Positions 33,444-44,735 of a stretch of 64,000 nucleotides of DNA are shown in pieces. The stretch's first letter is position 1, and each line of letters starts with the position of its first letter. Under the pieces are notes generated by a model that was not told where the DNA came from, searched no databases, and saw nothing but the letters and a program-made list of their open reading frames with translations. Source of the stretch: Sambucus nigra (Eukaryota; Streptophyta; Magnoliopsida; Dipsacales; Adoxaceae); assembly GCA_949130495.1 (NCBI GenBank), contig OX422215.1, positions 527,293,755 to 527,357,754 of the forward strand, read 5' to 3'. Made by a program: the position numbers and the translations under genes.

Positions 33444-35099
33444 ATCACCAAAGGAGACAGAGGTTAATTTAAAGCACTTGAAACGTATCTAGACTTTACA
33501 CCAATCCGTTGCTGACATACATATCAGATCAGCATCTTATTTATTGCAGTACAGGAGCTATACTTCATCCTTCACTGCTCGTCCAGTGGTGGTTGACACC
33601 GACCAAGTACCAGCTGCTGATACTAGTGTGGAGGGTTCTTCTTCAGAGTTAAATATTCCAAATGGTGACATAATAAAGAGAAGAAAAGTTCCCTCTTTTT
33701 TTAACAAGTATGATTCTCCTACTGTGGAGACAAAGAGAAGTAAAAAAGATGTTCCATAAGAGAGGAGAAATTCTGCCGAGGTACCCTCTTCTGATGCAAC
33801 CAAGAAAATCAGTGAGAAGCCCCCTGTGGCTCCGAGAAAAGTTCTTGTTGTTTCTCCTCCAAGTGAGGTTATTGTTATATCACCAACCAAAACCACATCT
33901 TTGGTTAGGAATGTTCCTGCTCCTTGGAGGAGGTTAAAGAAAATTTCTTCTGAGAGACCAGCAAAACCTGTTTCTCAGTCTTTGAATGTTGAAGGTGGGG
34001 TTCCCACTTTTGTTCCTCCGAGCTCTACTATGAGCTCAGTGAAGTCTTAGATTATCCCCGAGGTCCAAGGTATTGAAGATACTCTTACTCGTGACAGGGT
34101 CACCACCTTGGCTGCTCAATATATTACCTCCGTAAGTATTATTAATATAAGCTTTCATTTTTCAATACTATGTCCTTGCACTGTCTCAAAGTTATTTTCT
34201 TTTTTCAACTTGTAACATGTTTTAATACTATTCTGAAGAAGGATGAAGCTATCAAGGCTTCAGTCTCCTCGGGAGGTGTAGAAGAGGCCTTTACTGGATT
34301 AACCCATTCTTTGAAAGATTCTCATCAGAAGTATGAGGAGAATAAGATCGCTTGGGAGAAGCAAGTTAAGTCTGTCAAGCAAGAGAGATCGAGCCGTGGA
34401 AGCCTCCAAGGGATTGGAGAATAAATTGAAAGAGTTTGAGAAGAATAACAAAGAGCTTGAGGAGAAGCTTAGGAATCCTGCAGAGCTTGAGAATAAACTC
34501 AAAGCTACTGAAGAGGAGGTTGGTAGACTCCGTGATGTTGATCGCCAGAAGAAGGAGGTGGAGGAGAAGCTGAAAACTGCCAAGAAACTTCTTACTGAGA
34601 GGACTTCCTCGGAGAAGGTAAAAAGGAAGACAACTGTTAAAAAATCATTCAGCGTGGGTTGGGATAAGGGCTATAATAAGTGTTTGGCTGCTATGTCATC
34701 ACAAATGGAATACGCCAGCTTGAAATACTTTAGGGATGGATGGGTGGCAACTCTACAAGAGCTGAAGGTTGATGAAGATTTTGACTTATTTCAACAACAC
34801 ACTCATGGACTTCCTCCCTCTTCTGGAGAAGAAGAAGAGGACGAAGCTGCCTCCGAAGAATCTTCCATAATAATCGGAGATCAGGCCCTTTCTGTTCCAG
34901 CTATTCAATCATGCTCCGAGTAACCCCAACCAACCATTACTCCTGTCGAGCAGCTTTCTTTGGCCTCCAAGCAACCAACCTCTTCGTCCAAGCCTCCTGA
35001 GGAAGTTTTTGGAAGCAAGGAGAAGGTGTAGAGTTGTTCGGATCTTTCTTTTGCTTTTTTTTATAATGTAATTTGGGACTGTACTTCTCTTTATGATGA

Positions 35100-35105
35100 A
35101 ATAAA
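35100..35105 (+). terminator. candidate polyadenylation signal of Tat-1 accessory gene 1
   Basis: AATAAA, 69 bases after the final stop at 35029, in a T-rich region with TTATAATGTAATTTGGGACTG upstream. It precedes the second accessory ORF (35200), suggesting two separate transcripts. Confidence 0.45.
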
Positions 35106-35199
35106 AATTCAAACTTTGGGTTATTTGTCTTAACTTTTTCTTTTACTTGCTCTTTCTGCACTCTCATTGATTCAAGATATCTGTTATCTTTACTAGTTT

Positions 35200-36477
35200 A
35201 TGGCTAGGATGGAGCTCTTGTCAGCTCACGATACTGAACTGATGAAAAAATGCAATGACTACTTCAAGGATGGCTATGCAAACCTAAACGAGGCTCAAAT
35301 TGTTGACATCCTTGGTCCAAATTCTTCTGAACAAGCAGTTGAAGCATATCAGTATTTGAAATGCCTGCTTGACTGAGCTGTTGCTAATAATGTGGCATAT
35401 TATGATATGATTGAGGACGTTCAAGGAACCATCGAGGAACTCCAACAATAATACAAGGAATCTTCTGCCCTTTTACATCATGGGTATGAGAAGAAATAGC
35501 AGCAACTAAATGCAGATAAAGGATGTGATAAGTTCATCGCTGCTTACGAGAAAAAGGAGAAAATTCTAAGGGTTGAGGTCGAGGAGCATAGGCAAATCGT
35601 GAAACTGTTGGAGCAAGAAAATAATGTTTTGCAAGGAGAGATATCACAACTGAAATCTGCAACATCTACCTCTGGAGCCTTAGTCCTTGTTAATGATGAA
35701 GGTTTCTCTTTCTTGGAGGTCAAAAATGCCAATTTGAGAGATGAATTGGAAACCTTAAAGAGGACTGGACCCTCTACTTCTGCTCGCGGACGAGAAAGAT
35801 CTTCTCGAGGACGAGCAAGGGTTGCTCGGGTTACTATTGAAGAAGCTAGAACGCAGGCAACCTTGGAGAATCAAGCATTCCAGTTGGTAGCGAAGAATCA
35901 GGCTTTGTCAGAGATGTCCAAGAAGATTTTGAACCTCGATGAGAAACTTTCCATACAAAGCTCTGCCTTGGAGAATAAAGAACTTTTAGTGAAGAACCTC
36001 CACGAGCAACTGGAGAGGTTAACTTACCAGTTTCACAAACAGCCTAGAGAGTTTTGGATGGCTGGATATAATGAAGCCCTTTATCATCTCGATGATCGGA
36101 TCCAGAATTCAAATAACGAGGGTTACAAGCAAGGATGGTTGAATGCACTGGGGGTGTTAAAGTTGGAGCAGGGACATTATCTATGGGATTACTATGACCC
36201 CGGATTGCTCGAGTTTCCTGTGCCACCCTTTAAACTTGATATGAGTTGGATTCCTTCTTGGGAAATTCCTCAGTTCTTAATATCCAAGTATCTCGGCGAA
36301 TACAGTCTTCATTCTCATTTTGAGATATCTCGCTCGGAGCACTTGCTTGATCGGGCCTCTGTGATGAACGGGATGCTCCGAGATCTGAACTTCATAAATT
36401 CCCCTTATGCTTTAGATGATCCTCTTGCTAGAGTAGAACCTGTTTCAAAGGCAGACGGAAAAAAACCAGTAGAATAG
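35200..36477 (+). pseudogene. Tat-1 antisense accessory gene 2 (coiled coil)
   Basis: The ATG at 35200 opens a 425-codon frame ending at 36475, interrupted only by three stops: TGA 35374, TAA 35449 and TAG 35497. It begins MARMELLSAHDTELMKKCND, then has a long coiled coil (about residues 95-280) with an Arg-rich insert RGRERSSRGRARVAR. It ends with WMAGYNEALYHLDDRIQ, GYKQGWLNALGVLKLEQGHY and PVPPFKLDMSWIPSW. The GYN...GW-AL--LK pattern resembles the C-terminus of accessory gene 1 (KGYNKCLAAM...DGWVATLQELK), suggesting duplication. It runs towards pol, whose end is at 37327. The start may instead be a splice acceptor, since TTTACTAG precedes it. Function unknown. Confidence 0.7.
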
Positions 36478-36729
36478 GATTTTTATATAATAATTTTTTC
36501 TTTTTTCAGCATATGTAATCCTTCTCGATTTGAATGAAAAGTTTTGGTATTTTTTCATTTTCTTCTAAGTAATTTGCAGAATGTTTCTGCTTGTTGGTTG
36601 GTAAGTATATATATATTTGTGACATACATATCTCATTGTAGTGATTTTTTAATAATAAGCAATAGAACAACTTACATTCCATGGTATTGCTTAATTTAAA
36701 CAACCGGAGTTGATTAAAATTGGCTTACC

Positions 36730-37183
36730 GACCAACCGGAGTTAGTGGATTTTAATTCCAGACCAACCGGAGTTGGTTGATTTTAATTCCCAACCAACCG
36801 GAGTTGGTGGATTTTTATTCCCGACCAATCGGAGTTGGTGGATTTTATTCCCGACCAACCGGAGTTGGTGGATATTATTCCCGACCAACCGGAGTTGGTG
36901 GATTTTAATTCTCGACCAATCGGAGTTGGTGGATTTTATTCCCGACCAACCGGAGTTGGTGGATTTTATTCCCGACCAATCGGAGTTGGTGGATATTATT
37001 TCCCGACCAACCGGAGTTGGTGAATTTTAATTCCCTACCAACCGGGGTTGGTGGATTTTTATTCCCGACTAACCGGAGTTGGTGAATTTTTATTCCCGAC
37101 CAACCGGGGTTGGTGGATTTTCATTCCCGACCAACCGGAGTTGGTGGATTTTTATTCTCGACCAACCGGAGTTGGTGGATTTT
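36730..37183. repeat. 30-32-bp tandem array in Tat-1 between pol and antisense genes
   Basis: About 15 units of the type GACCAACCGGAGTTGGTGGA followed by TTTTATTCCC, starting at about 36730 and ending at 37183. Each unit contains the inverted pair ACCAAC-CGGA-GTTGGT, a six-base stem with a four-base loop. Some loops read TCGGA or CGGGG. Reading frames across it (36773-37030) are repeat artefacts. The flanks 36478-36729 and 37184-37326 show only 3' untranslated-type sequence. Confidence 0.95.
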
Positions 37184-37326
37184 GGACTTGATGCGTGATT
37201 ATTCTGAACTTGGAGTGTAGTGTGTAGCACTAGTACTCCGAAAAATTTCAACAAAAGGAGAGAATTGGGTAAAACATCCTAAACTTTATTCATATTGAAG
37301 AAAACTGCATTACATAGGGATTTTAA

Positions 37327-38775
37327 CTACTGATAATATTTGCGCAGATGCTCTGCGTTCCATGCATTCTTAAACTCTTCTCCTTCCAAGGTTTCAATCC
37401 TATATGTCCCCGATCAAACAACTTCTGTTACTCTGTAGGGTCCATGCCAGTTAGCTTCCATTTTGTTGTGCTTTTGAATTACTTTCTTTAGCAAATAGTC
37501 CCCTTCTTTCAAATCACACTTCTTTACTCTCTTGTTATAGAACAGAGTTGTTTGTTGTTAGTATGCATCATTCCTGATTGCTTCTTGTTCTCTAATTTCC
37601 TCGAGCATATCCAAGTCTAATCTTCTCATCAGGTCACTGATAGGAGAATTGAAATTCAGTATTCTATGCGTGGGCAAACACAATTCAGCTGGTTTGACGA
37701 CTTCACTTCCAAATGCCATCATGTATGGAGATTCTCCTGTTGCTGCTCGTGGTGTTGTACGATAAGCCCACAGCACAGAATGTAGCTCGTTAATCCAATT
37801 TGCCTTTGCATCATCCAGTCATTTTTTTAAACCATTCAGCAACTTTCTGTTTGTCACCTCAATTTGTCCATTGCTCTGGGGATGGCCTGGTGCAGAGTGA
37901 GTTTTCAATATGTCTGACTGATGACAATATGCAGCAAACTCCTCGTTGTCAAATTGGGTTCCATGATCAGTAATGAATTCATGGGGAAGACCATATCTGC
38001 AAATGATATTCTTCCAAATAAATTGATACACCTTGTCATATGTCATATCAATAAAAGGCTCAGCTTTCACCCACTTAGTAAAGTAATACACAGCGACCAC
38101 GAGATATTTAAATCTTCCCCTGGTCGTTGGAAGTGGCCTGACGAAGTCTATTCCCCACATGGAAAATGTCCAAGGGGAAGTAATGGGTGTTAACAATGCT
38201 TGGGTAGTTCTTCGGATGGAAGAGAAACGTTGACATTTGTCACATTTTTTGGCATAGGCTATACAATCAGCCCTCATCGTTGGCCAATAATATCCCTGCG
38301 TCATTATTCTTTGCAAAAGCGTCCGACCTGCTACATGGGCTCCACAGGACCCTTCATGGACCTCTTCAATCAAATCTTTCACCTCGGAGGGATGCACACA
38401 TCTTTGTAAACCTGCTATAATTCCTTGTCTATATAAAATGCCATTAGTCAATACATAACGAGCAGCTTTAAACTTCAATTTCTTGGTTGTGAGTTTATCA
38501 GTTGGTAAAGCCCCTTCTTTAATATATGCCCTGATGGGATCCATCCAAGATGGTCCTAAATCAAGGGTAATAAAATTCATCATCAGATCTTCGTCTATGC
38601 TCCGACTAGCCAAGACTTCTATTGGGATTGTTCTTCTTAGCTCAGTGCGTATTGCCAAAGCTAACCGAGCTAAGGTATCTGCTCTTGCATTCTCCAATCT
38701 TGGTATTCTAATTAACTGTACCGCGATCAAGCTTGATACAATCTCCATTGCTTTTGTATGATACTTGATCATCAA
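37327..38775 (-). pseudogene. Tat-1 integrase
   Basis: On the minus strand, the zinc finger HPSEVKDLIEEVHEGSCGAH and KKCDKCQRFSS lies near 38400-38220. The catalytic core has WGIDFVRPLP (about 38150), FITDHGTQFDNEEF (about 37970) and HPQSNGQIEVTNRKLLNGLK (about 37850). Asp, Asp and Glu are all kept. LWAYRTTPRAATGESPYMMA and the GPYRVTEVV...GTYRIETLEG C-terminal block follow; pol ends in TAG at 37327. A few stops (near 37818, 37558 and in the GPY block) break it. Confidence 0.88.
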
Positions 38776-39780
38776 TTATCCTTTGGCTGCATATACCCCT
38801 AGCATTTGATTTACAATCAATTGTGAGTCACTGAATACGATAACCTGCTCAGCCTTCATGGTTTTTTCCAAACTAAGACCAACAAGCATTGCTTCATATT
38901 CAGCTTCATTATTAGAAGCTTTAAATTAAAAGCGCAGAGCATATTCCACATCGATCTCATCTGGGTTGTTTAAAACAATCCCTGCTCCACTGCCTGTAGT
39001 GCACGAAGAACCATCTACATACAAATTCCACACAGGTATCTCATTATCAAACTCTTGGTCAGACAAAGTTCCTTGGTGGAATATTTGATGCTTCCTTATA
39101 TCCTCCTCCAGCACTTCCTACTACTCGCCGACCATCTTCTCTTTCTCGTCTACCGACTAAGGCTGGTTGGAGTTTAAGTTTAATGATCCCATAACATCCA
39201 CACGTTGTTCGGTATTTAACTTCTGCTCTTAGGAGGTATCTGGATAGGAGAACTCTGTGATAAAATCTTCCACTGCTTGCCCTTTAAGTGATGTCTTAGG
39301 CTCATAAATTATATCGTATTCACCCAATTCTATAGCCCAATACATCAATCTTCCTGATTTCTCTAGTTTGTGGAGAGCTTGCCTTAATGGCATGTCTGTA
39401 TAGACAACTATAGTATGAGCTTGGAAGTATGGTCTCATTCTTCTACTTGATTCGATTAATTCCAGTGCTAACTTTTCTAGCCTTGGATATCTGATCTCTG
39501 CTCCTCGGAACGCCTTGCTAGTGTAATAGATTGGTTTTTGCACTCCATCCTCCACTCTTATCAGCACCGAGCTTACTGCGTTTTCTGAGACTTCCAGATA
39601 CAAGTATAGTTTTTCTCCCATCACTGGCCTGGATAACAATGAAGGTGCTCCCAGGTATTTCTTCAATTCTTGAAAAGCCTTCTCACATTCGTCGTTCCAC
39701 TCAAAAGTCTTTCGAAGTGTTTTGAAGAATGGGAGGCATCGATCAGTTGCTCGTGACATAAATCTGTTAAGTGCTGAAAC
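38776..39780 (-). pseudogene. Tat-1 two RNase H domains
   Basis: From the high end: FEWNDECEKAFQELKKYLGA, then YLYLEVSENAVSSVLIRVED, the first RNase H, with the usual catalytic Asp missing. LRQALHKLEKSGRLMYWAIE and FSYPDTS follow, ending at a stop near 39229. The archaeal-type RNase H begins WNLYVDGSSCTTGSGAGIVL (about 39040), then KASNNEAEYEAML (after a stop at 38926), VIVFSDSQLIVNQMLG and, past 38775, NARADTLARLALA. All four acidic residues of the second RNase H are present. Confidence 0.87.
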
Positions 39781-40794
39781 TCGCCCTGTGAGGCTTTGTA
39801 CTTCTTTCTTCTTCGTTGGGGATCATATCTCTAATAGATCTTTGATCTTTTCAGAGTTCGCCTCAATTCCTCGTTGATTTACGATATATCCGAGAAACAT
39901 GCCTTCTCATACTCCGAATATGCACTTGGTGGGATTCATTTGTATTTGATATTCCTCTAGTTGATCAAACGTCTGGCTTAAGTCAACTAGATGATCATCA
40001 GCTTTCTTGCTCTTCGTTAGCATATCGTCAACATAAACCTCCATGTTATGATCGATTTTCTTTGCAAACACCTTGTTCATCAACCGCGGATAGGTAGCAC
40101 CTGCATTTTTAAGTCCAAAAGGCATAACATTATAGCAATAAGTTCCCCTTGGGGTAATAAATGAGGTACTCTCCCTATCTTCAGGCTTCATTTTAATCTG
40201 GTTATAACTAGAATAAGCATCCATGAAACTTAATAGTTCATGCGTCGAGGTATCATCCATCAGTTGATCAATTCGGGGCAAAGGAAAATTATCCTTTGGG
40301 CATGCCCTGTTGAGGTCGGTAAAGTCTACACACATCCTCCACTTGTTATTTTTCTTCTTTACCATTACCACATTTGCTAGCCAGTCGGGATATTTAACAT
40401 CCTCAATTAAAGAGGCTTTTTGTAGCTTCTCTACTTCCTCCTGTATAGCTTGATTTTTCTCAAGGCTGAACACTCTTCTTCGCTGCTTTACTGGCTTGAT
40501 TTCCTTGTTCACATTGAACTCGTGACACAAGAAATTCGGATCTATTCCTGGCATGTCTTCATGACTCCATGCAAAAGTCTTCTTTCTTTGCCTTAGGAAT
40601 GCTATCAATTCTTGTTTTATTGATTCATCCAAGGATGCACCAATTTGAGTTGTTCGTTCTGGATACTCGTCTTCCAAAATGACATTCTCAGTAGCCTCCA
40701 TAACTTGCCCTTTCATGAGTTGGGACTCGTCTCTAGGGTCTAATGTTTCAATCTCCGCATCTTCTATTTGGTAGGTGGTATTCTTCTTTCTAAA
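39781..40794 (-). pseudogene. Tat-1 reverse transcriptase
   Basis: The main open frame 40716-39907 includes KTFAWSHEDMPGIDPNFLCH, KPVKQRRRVFSLEKNQAI, KWRMCVDFTDLNRACPKDNF, LLSFMDAYSSYNQIKMKPED, YNVMPFGLKNAGATYPRLMN and MEVYVDDMLTKSKKADDH. All core motifs, including the Asp-Asp pair, are present. It is the longest intact reverse-transcriptase stretch in the window. A stop near 39905 and another near 39837 follow, with the frame continuing into the RNase H. Confidence 0.9.
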
Positions 40795-41406
40795 TTATTC
40801 ATGCTCTTCCTGTTCGAAAAATGAATAGTAGCATTCCCGAGCTACTTTCGGGTCGCCTTTCACAAATCCCACCCCAAAATTAGTTGGTAATTTTAGACAT
40901 TGATGCACAGTAGATGGTACTGCTTCAAATTTCTTCAGACCTACTCTTCCCATGATGATGTTGTAAGATGATTGGACATTTTTATCCATTACAAAAAAGC
41001 TTACTCTTTCTGTTCGACAAGTAGGCCATGTACCAATACGCATATCCAACTTGATCGTCCCAAGTGGGAAAACCTTCTCGCCAGTAAAACCAAGAAGGGG
41101 CCTATGATATGGCTCCAACTAGGCTAGCTTTAGATTTAAACTGTCAAAGCACGGATAGAACATGATATCTACCAAGCTACTATTATCCACCAGTACTCGT
41201 GAAATCACCACTAACCTCATTCTCATTTTGATTACCAATGGATCATCATGAGGATATAGTACACCTTCCAAGTCGTTCTTAGAGAAACCAATGACCAGCT
41301 TATCCTTATTCACCTTCCTCGGGCGATCATGTTCAGCCAGATTTATCCGCTGAATGTATGAGCAAGTCTGAGCCTCATTGAGGTAGGATTTTCTCTCAGC
41401 AGTCAT
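40795..41406 (-). pseudogene. Tat-1 aspartic protease
   Basis: Minus strand: LVIGFSKNDLEGVLYPHDDP, then RVLVDNSSLVDIMFYPCFDS, where the Asp is kept but the usual following Gly is Ser. After a stop at 41119 the frame continues with HRPLLGFTGEKVFPLG and YNIIMGRVGLKKFEAVPSTV, ending in a Glu-rich tail at 40795. It is homologous block by block to Tat-2 23799-24773. Confidence 0.8.
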
Positions 41407-43214
41407 ATCTCTGCCTCCTGCATCTCCACCTGTAATGACATTACATTCAAATAATCCAAAATGGATAGAAAATACCTCACGTTCTGGCTGTTTTGGTTTT
41501 TTGGGGAGATCGGGTCATCTTGGTCATCATCCGGATCCTCTTCGTGACTTCTCTTCTTATCTTCTTTTGCTCGACGAGGAGATCTAGACCTTTGTCGTGC
41601 TCGGCCGTTGCTCTTTCCATCATTTCGATGATCAACATACTTGGCCATCTTTTCTCGTATGATGAGTGCTTCAATTTCATTCTGAAGAGCTATGAAATTT
41701 TTGGTCATGTGACCATGGTCTTTATGGAACTCGCAAAATTTGGTCTTATTCCTCTTGTCAGGATCTGTCTTCATTTTTTCTGGCCAGTTTAGCTCCTCGC
41801 TGTTCTTGATTTCTTCTAAAATGTGGTTTATGTCTACTTTCAAAGGAGTATAATTTCCAAATTTCTTCAACAGTTCCCACGTTGGCTTTGCTTTTGACTG
41901 CTTGTTACCACCATTGTTCTTATGCTCTTTCTTTTCAGCCTTATCAACCTCCACCTTGGTCTCTTTGGTATCCATATTCTTCTTTGTAGCCATAGCCTCC
42001 TCGGCGTTCATAATCTTCACTGCCTTTGCCATTAGTTCTGCCATGGTTTTAGGAGGATCTTTGGCTAGAGTGTAGTACAATTTATCTGGCAACAGTTCGC
42101 TCATCAGAGCAGTAATTGATGTCTTTTCCTTGTAATCAATAACACCGAGCTTCTCGTCATTGAAATGAGTTATGTAATCCCTGGTGCTCTCACCTCCTTT
42201 TTGTCTAACACTTAACAAGTTTGCTACTCGTTTAACTGGTTTTGTTCCAAAACAGAAATTTCCAATAAAGAGCTCGGCCAGTTGAATGAAAGTTTAAATC
42301 TTCCCCCGAGGAAGGTTATTGTACCATATTTGAGCAGATCCGGTAAGAGTTCCCGAAATTGCCCTGCATCTCATCTTATCTGGCACGTCATAGATATCAG
42401 CAGCAGCTTGTTGTTGTTCTATATGAAGGATAGGGTCAGTTTTTCCATCATATTTAGGAGTCACAACAGGTGCTTTGAACTTTAATGGTGTGGGAAAATC
42501 CACAATTGCCTGGATAAAAGGTGCCCCTTGGACAAAAGTTCTTTATAGAGGATTATTCAACTTAGCTATTTCCCCTAGTCTATCCTCCAACCTTTGAATA
42601 GAGCATTTCCATGCATCATTTCCCTCCTAGGGCCTGTTGGTTCGAGCAACTGATCGTGTTGAATTTGCTTCCTGGGATTTTTTATTATGAGAAATTGGTC
42701 GTGATTGGGCAGAACCCTCCCTTAGATCGGATGATCGTTGAAAGTTCCTTGACACAATCCTAGGAGGACTTCTATTCCTCCTAGGGCCCAAACGTTCAAA
42801 AGGAGAGACCCTGCTTAACCTATCCAATGCACTAGTCCTTTCTGGAGAGAGAGTGATGTTTTGTTGAGTATCTGTAGCTTGTACTGATGAAGTTCGACTA
42901 GGTTGATAAGAAAAATCATTAGATCTCTCAGTGCGATATGAATCGGTACGTCTGGATCAAGATTCCTCTGGGATTAACGTTCGCCTAGTACGCGAAGAAG
43001 GTAAATGGGTATTTCTTTGAACGCTTTATTGTCCTGAATGAGTAGATACTCGACTTTGGATAGTTTGTATGAGTTGTCGCATAGTTTCTTGCATGGTTGT
43101 CTGGCCTTGGGCTAGATTAGCCATTATGCCAGCCAGATCTTGAACATTTGGGGGAGTAGATGGATTTGGGGAGTTTCCAGTATTTCGATTACTGGATTTG
43201 GGATTATCAGCCAT
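41407..43214 (-). pseudogene. gag: Tat-1 gag
   Basis: The start ATG at 43214 gives MADNPKSSNRNTGNSPNPS and VQDLAGIMANLAQGQTTMQE. Stops near 43026 and 42627 and a frame change break the Ser/Arg-rich N-terminal region. The capsid blocks are FKAPVVTPKYDGKTDPILHI, ISGTLTGSAQIWYNNLPRGK (about 42450-42300) and YITHFNDEKLGVIDYKEKTS (about 42180). The Cys/His cluster reads CEFHKDHGHMTKNF near 41705: the final Cys is Phe. A charged Lys/Arg/Asp linker leads to the protease. Confidence 0.85.
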
Positions 43215-43277
43215 TGGTGATGAATTGTTTTGATGAAAAACGATAATTACAGTCGTTTCCCACAGACGGTGCCAATC
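43215..43277 (-). other. Tat-1 leader and primer-binding site
   Basis: On the minus strand the LTR end is followed by GAT and TGGCACCGTCTGTGGGAA (about 43274-43257). This parallels the Tat-2 site TGGCGCCGTCTGTGGGAA with one change. A very short leader then reaches the gag ATG at 43214. Confidence 0.7.
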
Positions 43278-43822
43278 TGTTGATGTAAAAAACTAGATTT
43301 GATCTAATTATTTAATCACAGATAAAAATGAAAATATAAGATAAAAGATTTTTAAAGTGGTTCAGCCTTGTAAGAATGTCCTACGTCCACTATATTTGTT
43401 ATTGCTGACTATTTATAGAATTCTCGATAAAGGATTTACCAAAAAATTACGAGTCCCCTGCTAATGAGGAGGTTACAATGTATTTATAGCCCTGAGGTTG
43501 TATAAATGAAAGGACAATGCGTTGTTACCTGGTAGACATGTACGTCTGTACTATATTAATGAGCATTTAATGCGCAATTATATCCTGGATTCTCTTGATT
43601 TGGATACGCTGTACATTTATGTAGCTCGGACCGCTTAAGCTGATCGGACCGCCTAAGCTGCTCGACATGCTTGAGTTGCTCGGAGAGCTTGAGTTGCTCG
43701 GTACTCATTAGTTGCTCAGTGGTCTTAATTTGTTCGTTCTGGAGTATTCGCATTTATCATGTAAATTGACATGTGTCTTCATGTGATTAGTCCATGTCAG
43801 CAGACTAAATTTGGTATCAACA
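43278..43822 (-). repeat. Tat-1 right (5') LTR
   Basis: It starts TGTTGATGTAA and ends GGTATCAACA on the plus strand, matching 19593-20155 except for one missing 18-bp unit. It is flanked by TCTGT at 43823. Confidence 0.93.
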
Positions 43823-44545
43823 TCTGTATATATCATTAGTGCTAGGTTACCGATCAAATATTGCCTGATCCTCCATACCAAACCATTCATGAACTTGGAC
43901 TTCTTCCACTCCTCATTTCTCACCTTGTTTGGCACAAAGTTAGACATACGGGTGAACTCCTCCTCATAGTCATCCACTGAGCGATCACCCTGAACCACTT
44001 CGCTAAATTTCTTCCTCATCTCTGACTTTACTACAGGCCGGAAGTACTTGCGAAAAACCGCACCCAGAACTCAGAAATCGTCATCGATTCACTCTCATCT
44101 GTAGTGGTAACTGACTCCCACTATTGTAAGGATGCTCCCGATAGATGAAAGGTAGAAAACATCTTCTTCTGTGCCTCATTACAATCAAGCATGCTCAGAT
44201 GGCGCTGAATATTCTTCTTCAGTCGTAAGCCTCTATCATGTCAGTGCTACCCTGAAACTCGGGCGGATAGCCCTTCTGAAAGGTCTCCCTAACTCACTGC
44301 CAAGAATGTGTCCCTATCGGGGCCTGAACTGCTAGTGCTACTGGAGGATGTGCCTGGGACAGAGGAAAATGGGTTGCCATAACCCTCATAGCTGTCTCAA
44401 CTGCCTGAGCCAATATCACTACCACCTGAGTGGTAGAAATCTACTCGGGTAGGGATGGGGGTGGCGGTATTTGTGGCTCTGGATGAGCCTCCCTCACCTC
44501 ATCCATGGCCTCGACCCTCTCCGCTCGCTGTCTCCTCAGTGGCAT
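43823..44545 (-). pseudogene. gag: Tek-B gag, N-terminal and capsid part
   Basis: The start ATG at 44545 gives MPLRRQRAERVEAMDEVREA, then a Pro-rich stretch with a stop. The capsid part near 44020-43830 reads FSEVVQGDRSVDDYEEEFTR and FMNGLVWRIRQYLIGNLALM. It is interrupted at 43823 by Tat-1 and continues at 19592 in the same phase. The leader 44546-44735 shows only the primer site. Confidence 0.8.
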
Positions 44546-44722
44546 CTGAAAATAGATCGAATTGTATAAGTACATAGTTTATACAAAATCTAATAGCAGA
44601 AGTACGATATCTAAATCACACAAAGATGAGACAACAATCCTAAAATAGGGATCTATATTAAAATAACGAAATGCTGAAAATGTAGCAAGTTGCTTAGATC
44701 ATATGGACACTAGAATCAGATA

Positions 44723-44733
44723 CTCTGATACCA
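44723..44733 (-). other. Tek-B primer-binding site
   Basis: CTCTGATACCA on the plus strand, so TGGTATCAGAG on the minus strand, two bases inside the right LTR. This is the initiator-Met tRNA primer type used by chromoviruses. Confidence 0.8.
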
Positions 44734-44735
44734 TC

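Larger units (their letters stand above)
20581..35031 (+). pseudogene. Tat-1 antisense accessory gene 1 (PF04195-like plus coiled coil), split by Tat-2
   Basis: Exon 1 (20581-21052) starts at ATG and encodes about 157 residues, including FPPNPLCLEFCQYFDVIP and NTWRIVNGV. This parallels FPLHPAIVDILSALRITP and NSWRTILGY in the Tat-2 accessory protein, a PF04195-like region. Intron 1 (21053-21165, GT-AG, phase 1) is followed by exon 2, broken 21 bases in by Tat-2 and resuming at 33444. Exon 2 has stops at the TGA near 21175, a TAG near 33490, a TAA at 33757 and a TAG at 34048, and ends at GTAAGT (34132). The last exon (from about 34239) is a long coiled coil with one frameshift near 34388. It then reads SVGWDKGYNKCLAAM, YFRDGWVATLQELK and an acidic tail; a TAA at 34921 and a TAG at 35029 follow. 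Function unknown. Confidence 0.8.
19593..43822 (-). mobile_element. Tat-1: Tat-type Ty3/gypsy element with two antisense accessory genes (holds Tat-2)
   Basis: Perfect 5-bp target duplication TCTGT at 19588-19592 and 43823-43827. LTRs are 563 and 545 bp. The minus strand carries gag (43214 to about 41410), protease, reverse transcriptase, a degenerate Ty3-type RNase H, an archaeal-type RNase H and integrase (to 37327). The plus strand carries accessory genes at 20581-35031 (split by Tat-2) and 35200-36477. Without Tat-2 it is about 12.0 kb, close to the 12.3 kb of Tat-2 itself. A hand count gives about 33 substitutions in about 545 aligned LTR bases, roughly 6%. The two RNase H domains place it in the Tat lineage. 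Confidence 0.93.

Noticed and set aside
36773..37030. Plus-strand ORFs with repeated Trp-Ile-Leu or Pro-Glu-Leu-Val patterns
   Set aside because: These are frames through the 30-bp hairpin array; the units vary between 30 and 32 bp, which breaks any constant protein repeat.
36730..37183. CRISPR-like look of palindromic repeats
   Set aside because: Spacers are only about 12-15 bp and nearly identical to one another, and the array lies within a plant retrotransposon. No CRISPR.
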